A stretch of DNA of 64,000 nt, taken from contig JAJFJQ010000020.1 of NCBI GenBank assembly GCA_021773835.1, positions 62,001-126,000 on the forward strand. Direction: 5' to 3'. Numbering within the stretch: position 1 is the stretch's first letter; every line of letters begins with the position of its first letter. The stretch comes from Gammaproteobacteria bacterium. Lineage in GTDB: Bacteria; Pseudomonadota; Gammaproteobacteria; Ga0077536. Below the pieces are notes generated by a model. It searched no databases. It was not told the origin of the DNA and worked only from the letters and a program-made list of their open reading frames with translations. Shown piece after piece: positions 7,681 through 16,255 of the stretch. Made by a program: the position numbers and the translations under genes.

Positions 7681-8757
7681 ATGAGTAACATCAAATATGG
7701 GGTGTGCATCGGCGATCTGACGATGTCGGCGAGCGAAGCAATCGCGCTCGGACCAAAAATTGAAGCATGGGGCTACGACGCCATCTGGATGGCCGATCAC
7801 GTGATCGATATCGACGGTGCGATCGCGGATCCGTATACGGTGTTTGGCTATCTTGCAGCGGTTACCGAGAAGGTGACGTTTTGCGCCGCGGTATCCGACT
7901 GTCAGCGCATCCATCCCGCGAAGATGGCGCACATGATTGCCACGCTCGACGAGATAAGCGGTGGGCGCGCGAGCCTTGGTATCGGCGCCGGGGAGGCGAT
8001 GAACACCGTTCCGTTCGGATTACCATTCGAGGATGATCCCAAGATCCGGCTCGACCGCTTGCGTGAGTATATCCAGGTCGTGAAACTGCTGTGGTCTTCT
8101 TCAAGCGACAACCCAGTCAGCTTCAGCGGCGACCACTATAATCTGACCGATGCTTGGGTCGACCAGGCGCCAGCGACGAAACCGCATCCGGCGATTCACG
8201 TTGGCGTGCTTGGGTCGAATACGGGGCTACGCATTACGGCCGAGCTTGGTGACGGGTGGCAGCCCTTTTTCAGCACGCCAGAGTATTATGCGAAGCGTTT
8301 GAGCTACCTGAAGGAGCACACGGTCAAATATGGCCGCGATCCCGACAGTATTGAGGCGAGCGTGTGGGTCTACATGCACATCACGGATGACAAGGCAGAA
8401 GCAGAACGCATCCTTAGAGAAATGGCCGTCTTTTGTATCGTCGAGCGTGGCAGCCTAAAGCACGCCGGTTTTGATATGTCGAAGCTACCATCGCGTGAAA
8501 ATCATTTCGCGCGCTTGGTCGTCAACGACAGCGCGAGGATCGACGCCCTTGTCGAAGCGTCTAATGCTATCCCACTCGAACTGGTCAAGAAAATGCATTG
8601 TATCGGTACCGCCGATGAGGTTACGGATTTTTTCGAAGGCCACATCAATGCTGGTGTACAGCATTTTATTATCAATCCGTGTGTGAGCCCGGATCCTGCA
8701 GGCGCACTCGACGCGTTCAGTACCCAAGTAATGCCGCGTCTCAAAGGGGCCGTCTAA
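7681..8757 (+). CDS. LLM-class (luciferase-like) F420/flavin-dependent oxidoreductase
   Basis: A 358-aa bacterial luciferase-like TIM-barrel oxidoreductase. Seen: an N-terminal strand and helix (KYGVCIGDLTM..EAIALGPKIEAWGYDAIWMADHV, given in pieces), the DPYTVFGYLAAVTEKVTF segment, the RIHPAKMAHMIATLDEIS substrate-side helix, the GIGAGEAMN glycine motif and GLRITAELGDGW. GIGAGEAMN and the overall order are closest to the F420-dependent methylenetetrahydromethanopterin reductase / glucose-6-phosphate dehydrogenase branch. Whether F420 or FMN is used cannot be told. The next gene, an NTF2-like protein 62 bases downstream with a strong RBS, is probably in the same operon. The substrate is unknown. 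Confidence 0.85.
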   Translation: MSNIKYGVCIGDLTMSASEAIALGPKIEAWGYDAIWMADHVIDIDGAIADPYTVFGYLAAVTEKVTFCAAVSDCQRIHPAKMAHMIATLDEISGGRASLGIGAGEAMNTVPFGLPFEDDPKIRLDRLREYIQVVKLLWSSSSDNPVSFSGDHYNLTDAWVDQAPATKPHPAIHVGVLGSNTGLRITAELGDGWQPFFSTPEYYAKRLSYLKEHTVKYGRDPDSIEASVWVYMHITDDKAEAERILREMAVFCIVERGSLKHAGFDMSKLPSRENHFARLVVNDSARIDALVEASNAIPLELVKKMHCIGTADEVTDFFEGHINAGVQHFIINPCVSPDPAGALDAFSTQVMPRLKGAV

Positions 8758-8818
8758 AGGCCGCGTCGTCCAGCGAGTCGAATTCGACTGTTCTTGAAAT
8801 TTGCAGAGGAGGAAAGAC

Positions 8819-9256
8819 ATGAGTAACTCTCTGGCCACCCTCGAATCCGAGGCGGCGCAATGGTATCGCAACAACATGCTGAAGCCGATTGCCGGTAAAA
8901 CAGCTTTCGTGGATGAGGTGTCAGCCTTGTACTCGCCACCGTTCACATATTTGGAACTCGACGGCGAGATTCCGCTAACGGACGACAATGCCGCACGTGA
9001 ATTCATCCAAGGATTTTCGGACTGGTTGGATGAGAGCCCCGGTTGGAGTGCCGAGGTTGTCGACATTCAAACTCAGGCGCTGAATGACTCAGCAATGTTA
9101 CTGGTCGCGGAGTGGCGCCTGCTGGACGCCGAAGGCAAGCCGATCACCGAAGGCGACACGGCGCAGTTCTTCTACACACTCTCGAAACGCGCCGGCGTCT
9201 GGGGGATTGTCGGCGAAGCAACGGTATCGGCGAAAACCCGAGTTAACCTCGCATAA
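8819..9256 (+). CDS. NTF2-like (SnoaL / DUF4440-type) protein
   Basis: A 145-aa protein with an N-terminal helix (LESEAAQWYRNNML), followed by alternating strands and helix (FTYLELDGEI, AAREFIQGFSDWLDE, DSAMLLVAEWRLLDAEGKPI, AQFFYTLSKRAGVW), which reads as an NTF2-like fold of the DUF4440/SnoaL kind. The start at 8819 is set by AGAGGAGGAAAG six bases upstream; a longer frame from 8801 lacks an RBS. It follows the luciferase-like oxidoreductase and is probably co-transcribed with it. No reaction can be assigned. Confidence 0.75.
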   Translation: MSNSLATLESEAAQWYRNNMLKPIAGKTAFVDEVSALYSPPFTYLELDGEIPLTDDNAAREFIQGFSDWLDESPGWSAEVVDIQTQALNDSAMLLVAEWRLLDAEGKPITEGDTAQFFYTLSKRAGVWGIVGEATVSAKTRVNLA

Positions 9257-9272
9257 ACGGGAAAAGGGAAAC

Positions 9273-9320
9273 AGGGGACAGACCACGTTTCCCCAGAAGA
9301 TAAAACGTGGTCTGTCCCCT
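9273..9320. terminator. 18-bp perfect inverted repeat (REP-like hairpin / bidirectional terminator)
   Basis: The arms AGGGGACAGACCACGTTT (9273-9290) and its exact reverse complement (9303-9320) are separated by 12 bases. The hairpin lies between convergent genes (9256 and 9330) and could end transcription from both sides. The words GGGACAGACCACGTTT and AAACGTGGTCTGTCCC recur as repeated intergenic palindromes in many gammaproteobacterial genomes, so this is more likely a REP-type repeat than a one-off terminator. No long T run follows on either strand. Confidence 0.7.
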
Positions 9321-9329
9321 ATTGCGTTT

Positions 9330-9566
9330 TCATGTTTTCCTAAACGATGCGAAATACCAGCTTATTGCGCCAGAGATAACCAGCACACTATAGACGAACC
9401 AATAGCACCACTCCGACGGGCCGGAATGGCCAATTGACTCAATTCCGTATTGCGACTCTATCCAGCGCCATATGGGCGTCGTAATTACAGTGGCAATAAA
9501 GGCCAACGGTAAACTTAGGGCAAGATATGCTCCGGCTAGAAACAAGATCCGAATTGCTTTTCTCAA
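9330..9566 (-). CDS. Small membrane protein, unknown
   Basis: A 78-aa protein with two hydrophobic segments (about 6-28, LFLAGAYLALSLPLAFIATV, and about 52-70, WYFVYSVLVISGAIS-like) and a periplasmic or cytosolic loop between them. The start is a TTG at 9566, with AAGGA five bases upstream. The gene lies six bases after the stop of the neighbouring small membrane gene (9572-9868) on the same strand, so the two form a pair. I do not recognise the family. Confidence 0.6.
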   Translation of the reverse strand: MRKAIRILFLAGAYLALSLPLAFIATVITTPIWRWIESQYGIESIGHSGPSEWCYWFVYSVLVISGAISWYFASFRKT

Positions 9567-9571
9567 TGTCC

Positions 9572-9868
9572 TTAAACACCCAGCCAGCTACTCACATACG
9601 CGATGCCACCGAGTCCTGCCAATAAGGAGAACGATACCACCGCGCTGCGTGGGATCCACCGCCGAGGCGGGCATCGTTTGTAGATCAACACCACGGCGCT
9701 AACGAAAAATGTCACAGAGAAAATGAGATACGGGAATAAGAGTAGAAGATCCTTTTCGCCACCGCCGAAATTCAGCCACCCTTCAGCGATACTGAACAAC
9801 AGCATCGGTGCAAGTAGAAGAGGCAGCGCCGCGCCTGCCACCTGAAGTATTCGATTATTTCTACGCAT
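9572..9868 (-). CDS. Small membrane protein, unknown
   Basis: A 98-aa protein with three hydrophobic segments (about 8-25 VAGAALPLLLAPMLLFS, 41-62 LLLFPYLIFSVTFFVSAVVLIY, 76-95) and a short basic loop (KRCPPRRW). It is the first of a two-gene pair with 9330-9566. The start codon overlaps a GTTAGATG sequence, which matches the attC core GTTRRRY, an arrangement common at the 5' end of integron cassettes. Function unknown. Confidence 0.6.
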   Translation of the reverse strand: MRRNNRILQVAGAALPLLLAPMLLFSIAEGWLNFGGGEKDLLLLFPYLIFSVTFFVSAVVLIYKRCPPRRWIPRSAVVSFSLLAGLGGIAYVSSWLGV

Positions 9869-10149
9869 CTAACGCCCTATCAACCTGCGCTCGACGGCGA
9901 TGACCAGAGCAGCAGCGTAGGGGGATGGCGGTCAAGTATCAGACTCAATTGTTTTATAGATGGAACTCATCTTACAAGACTGCCGTCGCTGCGTGGAGGA
10001 CTTCTGGCCACGTGTTCAGGAGTTACGGCCATCCGTTTTCGCTGGTCAATTCGTTGGCGTCCCGTTCGGCCATTAGAATTTCGCGAGAAATCGAGGTTAT
10101 TTCTCGGCATAATCATTCGTACGAGAACAATTCAACTGGAGAAGTTGCT

Positions 10150-10608
10150 ATGCAGTCGCAAAATAGCCGCACCGTCCTATTGTTTGCAATGTTGTCGCTC
10201 ATTATGTTGCCTGCGTACCTCGCTGCGGAGGACGTAAAAGATGATCTTTCACTTTATAAACGAATGGGCGGTTACGACGTTATTGCCGATAGTGTCGATA
10301 ATTTCCTAGAGCGGTACGACAACGACCCTGAACTTCTACAATTTCTCGGTGGCTTAAATGCCGCCGAGAGCGCTCGAATTAGGCAACATTTTGTCGATTA
10401 TCTTTGCGAGAGAACCGGTGGGCCGTGTATTTATTTAGGGAGAGATATGGTTAAGACTCACCAGGGATTGGCGATCACTGACGCACATTACAACCGCGTT
10501 ATGGCCCACCTTAATCAAGCCTTTTCTCAAAATCGGGTGCCGTTGCGTGAGAAGGAGGAGATCCTAGCGATGCTGGAGGCACTACGGCCTCAAATGATCC
10601 GCCAGTGA
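10150..10608 (+). CDS. Exported group 1 truncated haemoglobin
   Basis: A 152-aa protein with a signal peptide (RTVLLFAMLSLIMLPAYLAAE) followed by a TrHbI/globin domain. The hallmarks are LYKRMGGYDVI, DNDPELLQFL, the GGP.IYLGRDM motif and KTHQGLAIT, whose His is the probable haem-binding proximal residue. The B10 position, usually Tyr in this group (F-Y), is F-L here, which would weaken O2 stabilisation. I chose the ATG at 10150 (GGAG 12 bases upstream, start of a good signal peptide) over the frame opening at 9925. Periplasmic truncated globins are uncommon; roles in O2/NO handling are likely but unproven here. Confidence 0.8.
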   Translation: MQSQNSRTVLLFAMLSLIMLPAYLAAEDVKDDLSLYKRMGGYDVIADSVDNFLERYDNDPELLQFLGGLNAAESARIRQHFVDYLCERTGGPCIYLGRDMVKTHQGLAITDAHYNRVMAHLNQAFSQNRVPLREKEEILAMLEALRPQMIRQ

Positions 10609-10633
10609 CGTGTGATGGTTATGTTCTTTTGCT

Positions 10634-11170
10634 TTACCAATAAACAGGGTCATTGAATTCCTTAACGCATACGGGACGTTCGTTGATAGTAGGAATTGGC
10701 TCTGCCGATAAAGATTGGCCAAGCCAGCCAAAAGGCATAGAAAGCTTTAGCGGTGCCTGAATTATTTTTTCTGAAAGCGCCTGAAATCCCACCTTTGAAT
10801 AAAAGGATGGGTCGCCATATGTGACAGCTACACTTACAGAGCGTTTTTTGAGTTCATTAAGCCCATAATTTATTAGTGCCTGCCCGACCCCTTTGCCTTG
10901 ATTTTCAGCGCTTACTGCAACCGGAGCGAGCATATAAACCCGAATAGGATTATTGAACTTAAGGCAAGTGAAGAATATAGAGCCTATGAGTGTTCCGTTT
11001 TCGTAGACACCGAAACAAATCGTTTCTTCATTGTCGATGCTTGATGCCAACTCTGAAGAAAGATTGCCAATCAATACTCCTTCCTTTTCTCCCTCTGATG
11101 AGGAGAATACAGAAGTAAACAGTTCTGCAATCTCTTTTTGGTTTGATTTGTCGAGAGTTTGATAATTCAT
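10634..11170 (-). CDS. GNAT family N-acetyltransferase
   Basis: A 178-aa GNAT-fold acetyltransferase. Seen: an N-terminal Q...EIAELFTSVFSS helix, the core strand AVSAENQGKGVGQALINYGL whose QGKGVG is the acetyl-CoA pyrophosphate loop, and a following VAVTYGDPSFYSKVGFQ segment typical of the YhbS-like subgroup. It would transfer an acetyl group to an unknown amine. It stands alone on the minus strand among other small genes. Its target cannot be predicted. Confidence 0.85.
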   Translation of the reverse strand: MNYQTLDKSNQKEIAELFTSVFSSSEGEKEGVLIGNLSSELASSIDNEETICFGVYENGTLIGSIFFTCLKFNNPIRVYMLAPVAVSAENQGKGVGQALINYGLNELKKRSVSVAVTYGDPSFYSKVGFQALSEKIIQAPLKLSMPFGWLGQSLSAEPIPTINERPVCVKEFNDPVYW

Positions 11171-11281
11171 ACTTTGTCTTTTAATTGTCGATGCTTATTG
11201 CTTTTGACCATAGCACCCCGCACCAGCGACAAAGTGCGCGCTCAGCGGGTACTTTGTCCCACTGCATGCGCTTATTAGCGG

Positions 11282-11683
11282 TCACTTCGATGGTCTTTGA
11301 TGAAATTCGATCACGTTCCCGTCCTGGTCACGGATGAAAAACATGACACCCCCATCGGGTACAGTAATCGGCCCCTCAGTAATCTCGATACCCAAAGTCT
11401 TTATTTCAGTTTCAATAGCTCCTATGTCCGTAACATCTAGCGCGATGTGGGTGTAACCAGGATATTTTTCTGGTACGTCCATCAGTATATTTTCTGTAAT
11501 TCCCGAATCGGCATTAAGAATTAGGTTTATATTTACTCCTGAAGCGTGCTCCATAATAGCTACCGGTTCTGAGCCAATTGGCCCGGCAAGAAATTCGAAT
11601 CCCAGCTGTTCGTAGAATTTTCTTGCCTCCGCCAAGTCGGTAACCCGAATACCAACATGATTAATTCCAAAGATTTCTTTCAT
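11282..11683 (-). CDS. VOC family (glyoxalase/dioxygenase fold) protein
   Basis: About 133 aa with two beta-alpha-beta-beta-beta modules. The N-terminal module starts IFGINHVGIRVTDLAEARKFYE and the C-terminal module has YTHIALDVTDI and FFIRDQDGNVIEFHQ. His12-type and Glu (VIEFHQ) metal ligands are in the usual places. I start at the Met at 11683 because the domain begins right there; the longer frame to 11785 only adds an unstructured leader. The fold covers lactoylglutathione lyases, methylmalonyl-CoA epimerases, dioxygenases and resistance proteins, and this one cannot be narrowed further. Confidence 0.8.
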   Translation of the reverse strand: MKEIFGINHVGIRVTDLAEARKFYEQLGFEFLAGPIGSEPVAIMEHASGVNINLILNADSGITENILMDVPEKYPGYTHIALDVTDIGAIETEIKTLGIEITEGPITVPDGGVMFFIRDQDGNVIEFHQRPSK

Positions 11684-12455
11684 GATAGATTTCCGCTTCG
11701 ACGAGGTCGGTACGTCGTGAAAATTTCCCTGGAATCTCTGTTTACGTTCATATGGCAATCCAAGGCACGGTGAGTGCAATGTCACTATTGTACTTAACTC
11801 TAGTTTTCAGAATGCGCTGGACAGCGCACCCGACCATCGCCGTCAATTATTCAACCTACCAACCGAGCGTTTTTAGCCATCTCGTTTGCCCACGGTTCGA
11901 CGGGATCGCACACAGGATCCCGATAACACTCTTCAAATTCCTCGCCGCACTCCTCGCCGCACTCATGATACTGACAGCAGATCGAGAGTTCACAATACGC
12001 TTGGACAGCGATAGCATCTTCGAGATTTTTACTCGTTTTGCAAACGACTCAACAATATGGCTACCCTTGCCCTTACCGAGGAAATCTAACGTCTATTAGA
12101 GGACCTAAACGCCGATTTATCTTCCGACAATTAGGTCGAATAAAAAATTTGTGTTTGATGAAATCAATATCTTAGTACTTGATAGTACGACCTGGAATAC
12201 TAAACACAAGAGCAAGGCGGCTCGCCATGGAAAATTCCCCTTGTCAGTTAGATCAGACGCGCGACGTATGGTGATGGCTTGGTAGAAGCACGAATTTGAA
12301 TCGCTAACTACGCGACGGAAATTACAACCGCCAATACAGTGACTACATCAGCTACTACGCGCTAACCGCTGCCTAGTCCATCAGATGCTCAATCCGGCGA
12401 TAAATAACACATTAGGCAATCGCCTACGGCGGGTTAGGTTTGGTAATTTGCGACT
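11684..12455. other. Gene-free stretch
   Basis: About 770 bases with no supported gene. A plus-strand open frame (11752-12099) has a composition and start unlike its neighbours and no recognisable motif. Near 12413-12440 the sequence ATTAGGCAATCGCCTACGGC followed by GGGTTAGGT has a GTTRRRY-like core and a CCTACGG loop word often seen in attC sites, but no paired core. The AT-rich part around 12130-12180 could hold promoters. Nothing else is recognised. Confidence 0.35.
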
Positions 12456-13742
12456 CTATCGTTTGAACATGCCCTTGGTGTGACTCTCTTTTTGAACTCC
12501 CCGACAATTGTCGCCCGCAAAAACGCGCCACATGAGAAGTTCAATGTCGAATGCGGCGATTTGCTCCTGCTTCCAACCGTCTTCTTCTGCGTAGAATTTT
12601 TCGATACCTTCGCGTGCCTCGGCATCTTGAACGGTAAAGTCCTCTTGCACGGGGACTTTCCAGCGCACTTGTCCCAACTGTCCGTTGATCCATTCATTGG
12701 CGGTTTCTTCGTTGTCGACTTTGGTCCAGCCACACTGAAAGTAGTAATGTGAGTTGGCATCTCTTGGCACGTAATACTCATTATGGATAACACCCGGAAA
12801 CGGCCATGGATCTACGGTTAGCGCACAGGGTAACCATGCACCGACCTTGGTGGCGAAATCCATCTTGCCAAACATTTCGATCTCTTCCGCTGTTTGACCA
12901 CCTGCGATTGGCAGGACAACTTCTTTTGCAGGGCCACCGTTGCGCCCAGGAATGGTCGCAGCAACCGACATACTTGTTTCCGATGCGATGCGGGTGAAGC
13001 CGCTAGGTCCATTCCCGCCGGTTTCATAAAGGCAGGTCTTCAGCAAAGTGTCTCTCGTTGATGTCCACCCGAACGTCATTGCGATGCGCGCGTTTATCGA
13101 ATATTTCGACCAATTATGGATAAAGTGATGACCAGGGTCGTAGCCGCCTTCGGATCCCAAGCGCCAATTCGAATGCACAACGTAAGGATCCGCAACACAC
13201 ACTGCGACATCCTCATCAAAGAATCCGACGGGCACATCTGCTTCGAGCGGCGGCGGTTCGATATCACCGACGAAAGTGAAAATGATGCCTTTCTCCTCGC
13301 GTACCGGATAGCTTTTGATTCCTTTTCGGCCAATCAACGACGACCCCTGATCATTGAGCAACGTTCGAATGCGGCCATCATCTAAATTGAAGGTGAAGGC
13401 GTGGTGCCAACAGGTGATCGTGTCGTCGGTGTAGCAGAGCGGCCTGATCGAGAAGCGAGTGCCGCGGTGGCAGCACCGGTCTTCGATCGCGTAGAGTTGC
13501 CCGGCGCGACGCAGGAACAAGATGTCCTCACCGAGGAGCTTGATCATCTTGTGCCCGTTATCCGGGATATTGCGGCTGGCTTCCGTTGGGTACCAGTGGT
13601 TACGGAACCCGAGCTCTGCCTCGAGCCATTTCGCCCACGGTTTTTCAGCCGATGGCTGGTCCGCACCATCGAAATTCATGTCTGGTGCATAGGCGGCAGT
13701 CCGTCGAAATAAGTCTTCCGCAATCGCGTTTGTCTTTGCCAC
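12456..13742 (-). CDS. Rieske non-haem iron oxygenase, terminal oxygenase (CarAa-like)
   Basis: About 428 aa. The Rieske 2Fe-2S motif is seen as DRCCHRG, then about 18 residues on, TCWHHAF (C-x-H and C-x2-H). A catalytic domain follows with the mononuclear iron region GGYDPGHHFIHNWS (His-His pattern). This resembles the alpha-only oxygenases of the carbazole 1,9a-dioxygenase type more than two-subunit naphthalene-type enzymes. It would hydroxylate an aromatic or alicyclic substrate using electrons from a separate reductase, which is not encoded nearby. The start is a GTG at 13742 with GAGGA seven bases upstream; the frame opens earlier but without support. It diverges from the malonyl-CoA decarboxylase gene. 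Confidence 0.85.
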   Translation of the reverse strand: MAKTNAIAEDLFRRTAAYAPDMNFDGADQPSAEKPWAKWLEAELGFRNHWYPTEASRNIPDNGHKMIKLLGEDILFLRRAGQLYAIEDRCCHRGTRFSIRPLCYTDDTITCWHHAFTFNLDDGRIRTLLNDQGSSLIGRKGIKSYPVREEKGIIFTFVGDIEPPPLEADVPVGFFDEDVAVCVADPYVVHSNWRLGSEGGYDPGHHFIHNWSKYSINARIAMTFGWTSTRDTLLKTCLYETGGNGPSGFTRIASETSMSVAATIPGRNGGPAKEVVLPIAGGQTAEEIEMFGKMDFATKVGAWLPCALTVDPWPFPGVIHNEYYVPRDANSHYYFQCGWTKVDNEETANEWINGQLGQVRWKVPVQEDFTVQDAEAREGIEKFYAEEDGWKQEQIAAFDIELLMWRVFAGDNCRGVQKESHTKGMFKR

Positions 13743-14011
13743 TTCAGAGTCCTCTTGTCGGGTGTCGAAAATTATAGTTAATATCTGGTGCGTCTTGCAC
13801 CGATGCGCCATGATACATTGAACGCCGAAGTATTTTAGCTGGTCCTCGTGCTTGGATGGCTCTGTGACCCAATTGGCCTCGGGACAGAGCATCTCAGGTC
13901 GCTAACGCGGTGGCCCATTCTGGTGCGCCGGACAGTATCAATATTGAGGTTTATTTTGCGGCATTCACAATCCACAGTCCTCCGCGTGGTCCTCTAGCCG
14001 AGGTCCTGGCG

Positions 14012-15292
14012 ATGGATTTTCTGAATCAAATATTGAAGTTCCCGACACGCCGTCGTCGGGACATCAATAGCGTGGTGAAATCGCTTTTAAAAATTAAGGG
14101 CGAAGCGTCTGCGATAAAACTTGCCCATCAGGTCCTCCAGCTATACGCCGAAGCCGATGATGACGGTAAGCGTAATTTTTTTCAGTTCTTGATCGACGAG
14201 CTTGGGCCGAACGACGCTAAGTTGGACGCAGCCATTAGGGCCTATACATTGAGCTCGGATCGCATAAATTACGTCGCGTTGCTTGATGCCGTCGAGCCGC
14301 AGCGACAAGACTTGATCCGAACTTTGAATTGGGCACCGCAAGGGACCGCTGCATTGATCGCGATGCGTGCCGACCTGCTCGAATATTCACGCGAGCGTGA
14401 CGATCTCAATTTAGTCGACTATGACTTCTTACATCTACTGACATCATGGTTCAATCGAGGCTTTCTAGAGCTCCGGCGCATCGATTGGAACACACCGGCG
14501 TTTATCTTAGAGAAACTGATCCGCTACGAGTCCGTACATGAAATTAAGGACTGGCCCGATCTTCAGCGACGACTCGCTAGCGATCGCCGCTGCTTCGCCT
14601 TTTTTCACCCGCAGCTACCAGACGAGCCTTTGATTTTTGTTGAAGTCGCACTGACCAAGGGTCTCGTTGCGAAAATAGATGAGGTTCTCGAGCGCTCATA
14701 TCCCGAAAGTGGCGACGACGAGCCGCAGGAGCCGGATACTGCGATTTTTTACTCGATCAACAATTGTCAGGCGGGCTTGCGCGGGATCTCCTTCGGAAAC
14801 TTTCTGATCAAGCAGGTAGCCGATGAGCTAGCTGAGGAGATCCGCTCCTTACGTCATTACGCAACCTTGTCGCCGATCCCCAATTTGCGAGAGTGGCTGG
14901 ATCCGATCCGTAACGAGCGAAGTGCCGACTGGTTGGATCCGAAAGACTACGTCTTACTAGCTGAACTTGACGTTGTCGATTGGTTTAAGGAAGAAGACAC
15001 CGCAGCCAGCTTACAGCCATTGATGGAGCGGATCTGCGCACACTATTTGACTGAAGAAAAACGCGAAGGCCAGCCACTCGATCCGGTGGCGCGATTTCAT
15101 TTGAGCAACGGCGCTCGGATCGAGCGCATCAATTGGATGGGTGATTTGTCCGAACAGCGTCTCGCTCAATCCTACGGCATGTTGGTGAACTACGTTTACG
15201 ATCGCCGATCGGTGATAAAGAATCACGAGGACTATGTCGGTAAAGGGCGTATTGCAGCGTCTTCGGCGATTTCATCGAAGGCGAGTTTCTGA
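14012..15292 (+). CDS. Malonyl-CoA decarboxylase
   Basis: About 426 aa, matching the full length of bacterial malonyl-CoA decarboxylases (malonyl-CoA to acetyl-CoA plus CO2). Seen: the N-terminal helical domain (RRRRDINSVVKSLLKIKGE), then the acetyltransferase-like catalytic domain with LASDRRCFAFFHPQLPDEP, the FYSINNCQAGLRGISFG segment bearing the catalytic-Ser region, FHLSNGARIERINWMGD with the catalytic-His region, and the end MLVNYVYDRRSVIKNHEDY. The start at 14012 has GAGG upstream; the frame from 13910 adds a non-conserved leader. It may support catabolism of malonate or odd substrates, or remove malonyl-CoA. Confidence 0.93.
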   Translation: MDFLNQILKFPTRRRRDINSVVKSLLKIKGEASAIKLAHQVLQLYAEADDDGKRNFFQFLIDELGPNDAKLDAAIRAYTLSSDRINYVALLDAVEPQRQDLIRTLNWAPQGTAALIAMRADLLEYSRERDDLNLVDYDFLHLLTSWFNRGFLELRRIDWNTPAFILEKLIRYESVHEIKDWPDLQRRLASDRRCFAFFHPQLPDEPLIFVEVALTKGLVAKIDEVLERSYPESGDDEPQEPDTAIFYSINNCQAGLRGISFGNFLIKQVADELAEEIRSLRHYATLSPIPNLREWLDPIRNERSADWLDPKDYVLLAELDVVDWFKEEDTAASLQPLMERICAHYLTEEKREGQPLDPVARFHLSNGARIERINWMGDLSEQRLAQSYGMLVNYVYDRRSVIKNHEDYVGKGRIAASSAISSKASF

Positions 15293-15433
15293 GCAGTACG
15301 TCGCATTACCGGGCTTATTTTCCGAATTTTACGGACGTTTATCACACCGACAGATCCTGAGACATTAGTTAACTGGTCGCCCAGGCCGGATTGTACCTAC
15401 ACTCCTGGAGTCCTATCGATATCTCTGGCGCCC

Positions 15434-16246
15434 ATGAACGAACAAACTACGGCCGTTTTCGCCGCGACGCAGGCGGTACCCGAACTCGCGGATCTAAAGT
15501 GCGGCTCTATCGCAATGTTCAGCACGCGTTCGCCGGCTAAAGACACCATCAACGAAGACGCTTATGCGGTGATTCCGATCGACGAGGACTCCATCGTGTT
15601 GGCCGTCGCGGATGGCGTTGGGGGACACCCGTTCGGGGATGCCGCTGCGCGACTTGCGATTCAATCGCTCATCGTAGAACTGAGACGGGCGCCGTCGACA
15701 GGTTTGGATACCGCCATCCTAAACGGCTTCGAAGTCGGTCAAGGCATGATCACGGGACAGATACCGGGAGCCGCGACGACACTAATTGTCGTTGAGATCT
15801 CGAAGCATGGTGCGCGGATGTATAACGTCGGCGATAGCGGCGCACGAATTATCGGGAGCCGCGGTAAAAATAAATTTCAAACGCTTTTCCATTCACCAAT
15901 CGGTTACGCCATGGCTGCAGGTATGCTTACGGAGACCGAAGCTATGCATCATGTTGCGCGCCATCTCGTGTCAAATATTCTCGGTAGCGAAAACATGGAG
16001 GTTGATATTGGTAAGCCGGTAAAGTTGGCGCCACGCGACACTGTCCTTATCGCGAGCGATGGACTTTATGACAATTTAATGAGTGCCGAAATCGCCGCAC
16101 TGGCCTGCCGAGAAACCTTACAAGAAGCATGTCAGGCATTGGTAGAAAAGGCGATGGCGCGGATGCATGAATGCAACGACGGACACCCAAGTAAGCCGGA
16201 TGATTTGACTATATTAATGTATCGTCGGCACCGCCGGTCAGTGTAA
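15434..16246 (+). CDS. PP2C-family protein phosphatase
   Basis: A 270-aa cytosolic phosphatase of the PPM/PP2C group. Motifs in order: INEDAY, VADGVGGHPFGD, NVGDSGARI, IASDGLYDN and PDDLTIL, which together hold the Asp residues that bind the two metal ions. It would dephosphorylate Ser/Thr residues. No Ser/Thr kinase gene of the Hanks type is nearby, so the substrate is unknown. It starts 140 bases after malonyl-CoA decarboxylase and runs convergently into the M20-like gene, whose stop is 10 bases away. Confidence 0.9.
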   Translation: MNEQTTAVFAATQAVPELADLKCGSIAMFSTRSPAKDTINEDAYAVIPIDEDSIVLAVADGVGGHPFGDAAARLAIQSLIVELRRAPSTGLDTAILNGFEVGQGMITGQIPGAATTLIVVEISKHGARMYNVGDSGARIIGSRGKNKFQTLFHSPIGYAMAAGMLTETEAMHHVARHLVSNILGSENMEVDIGKPVKLAPRDTVLIASDGLYDNLMSAEIAALACRETLQEACQALVEKAMARMHECNDGHPSKPDDLTILMYRRHRRSV

Positions 16247-16255
16247 GCGAGCCTT

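Noticed and set aside
7510-7932. Minus-strand 140-codon frame over the start of the flavin oxidoreductase
   Set aside because: It runs mostly antisense to the luciferase-like gene and its protein has no recognisable domain; a transposase remnant was considered but not supported.
11752-12099. Plus-strand 115-codon frame in the 11.7-12.4 kb gap
   Set aside because: Weak start, no recognised motif and composition unlike neighbours; kept as gene-free stretch.
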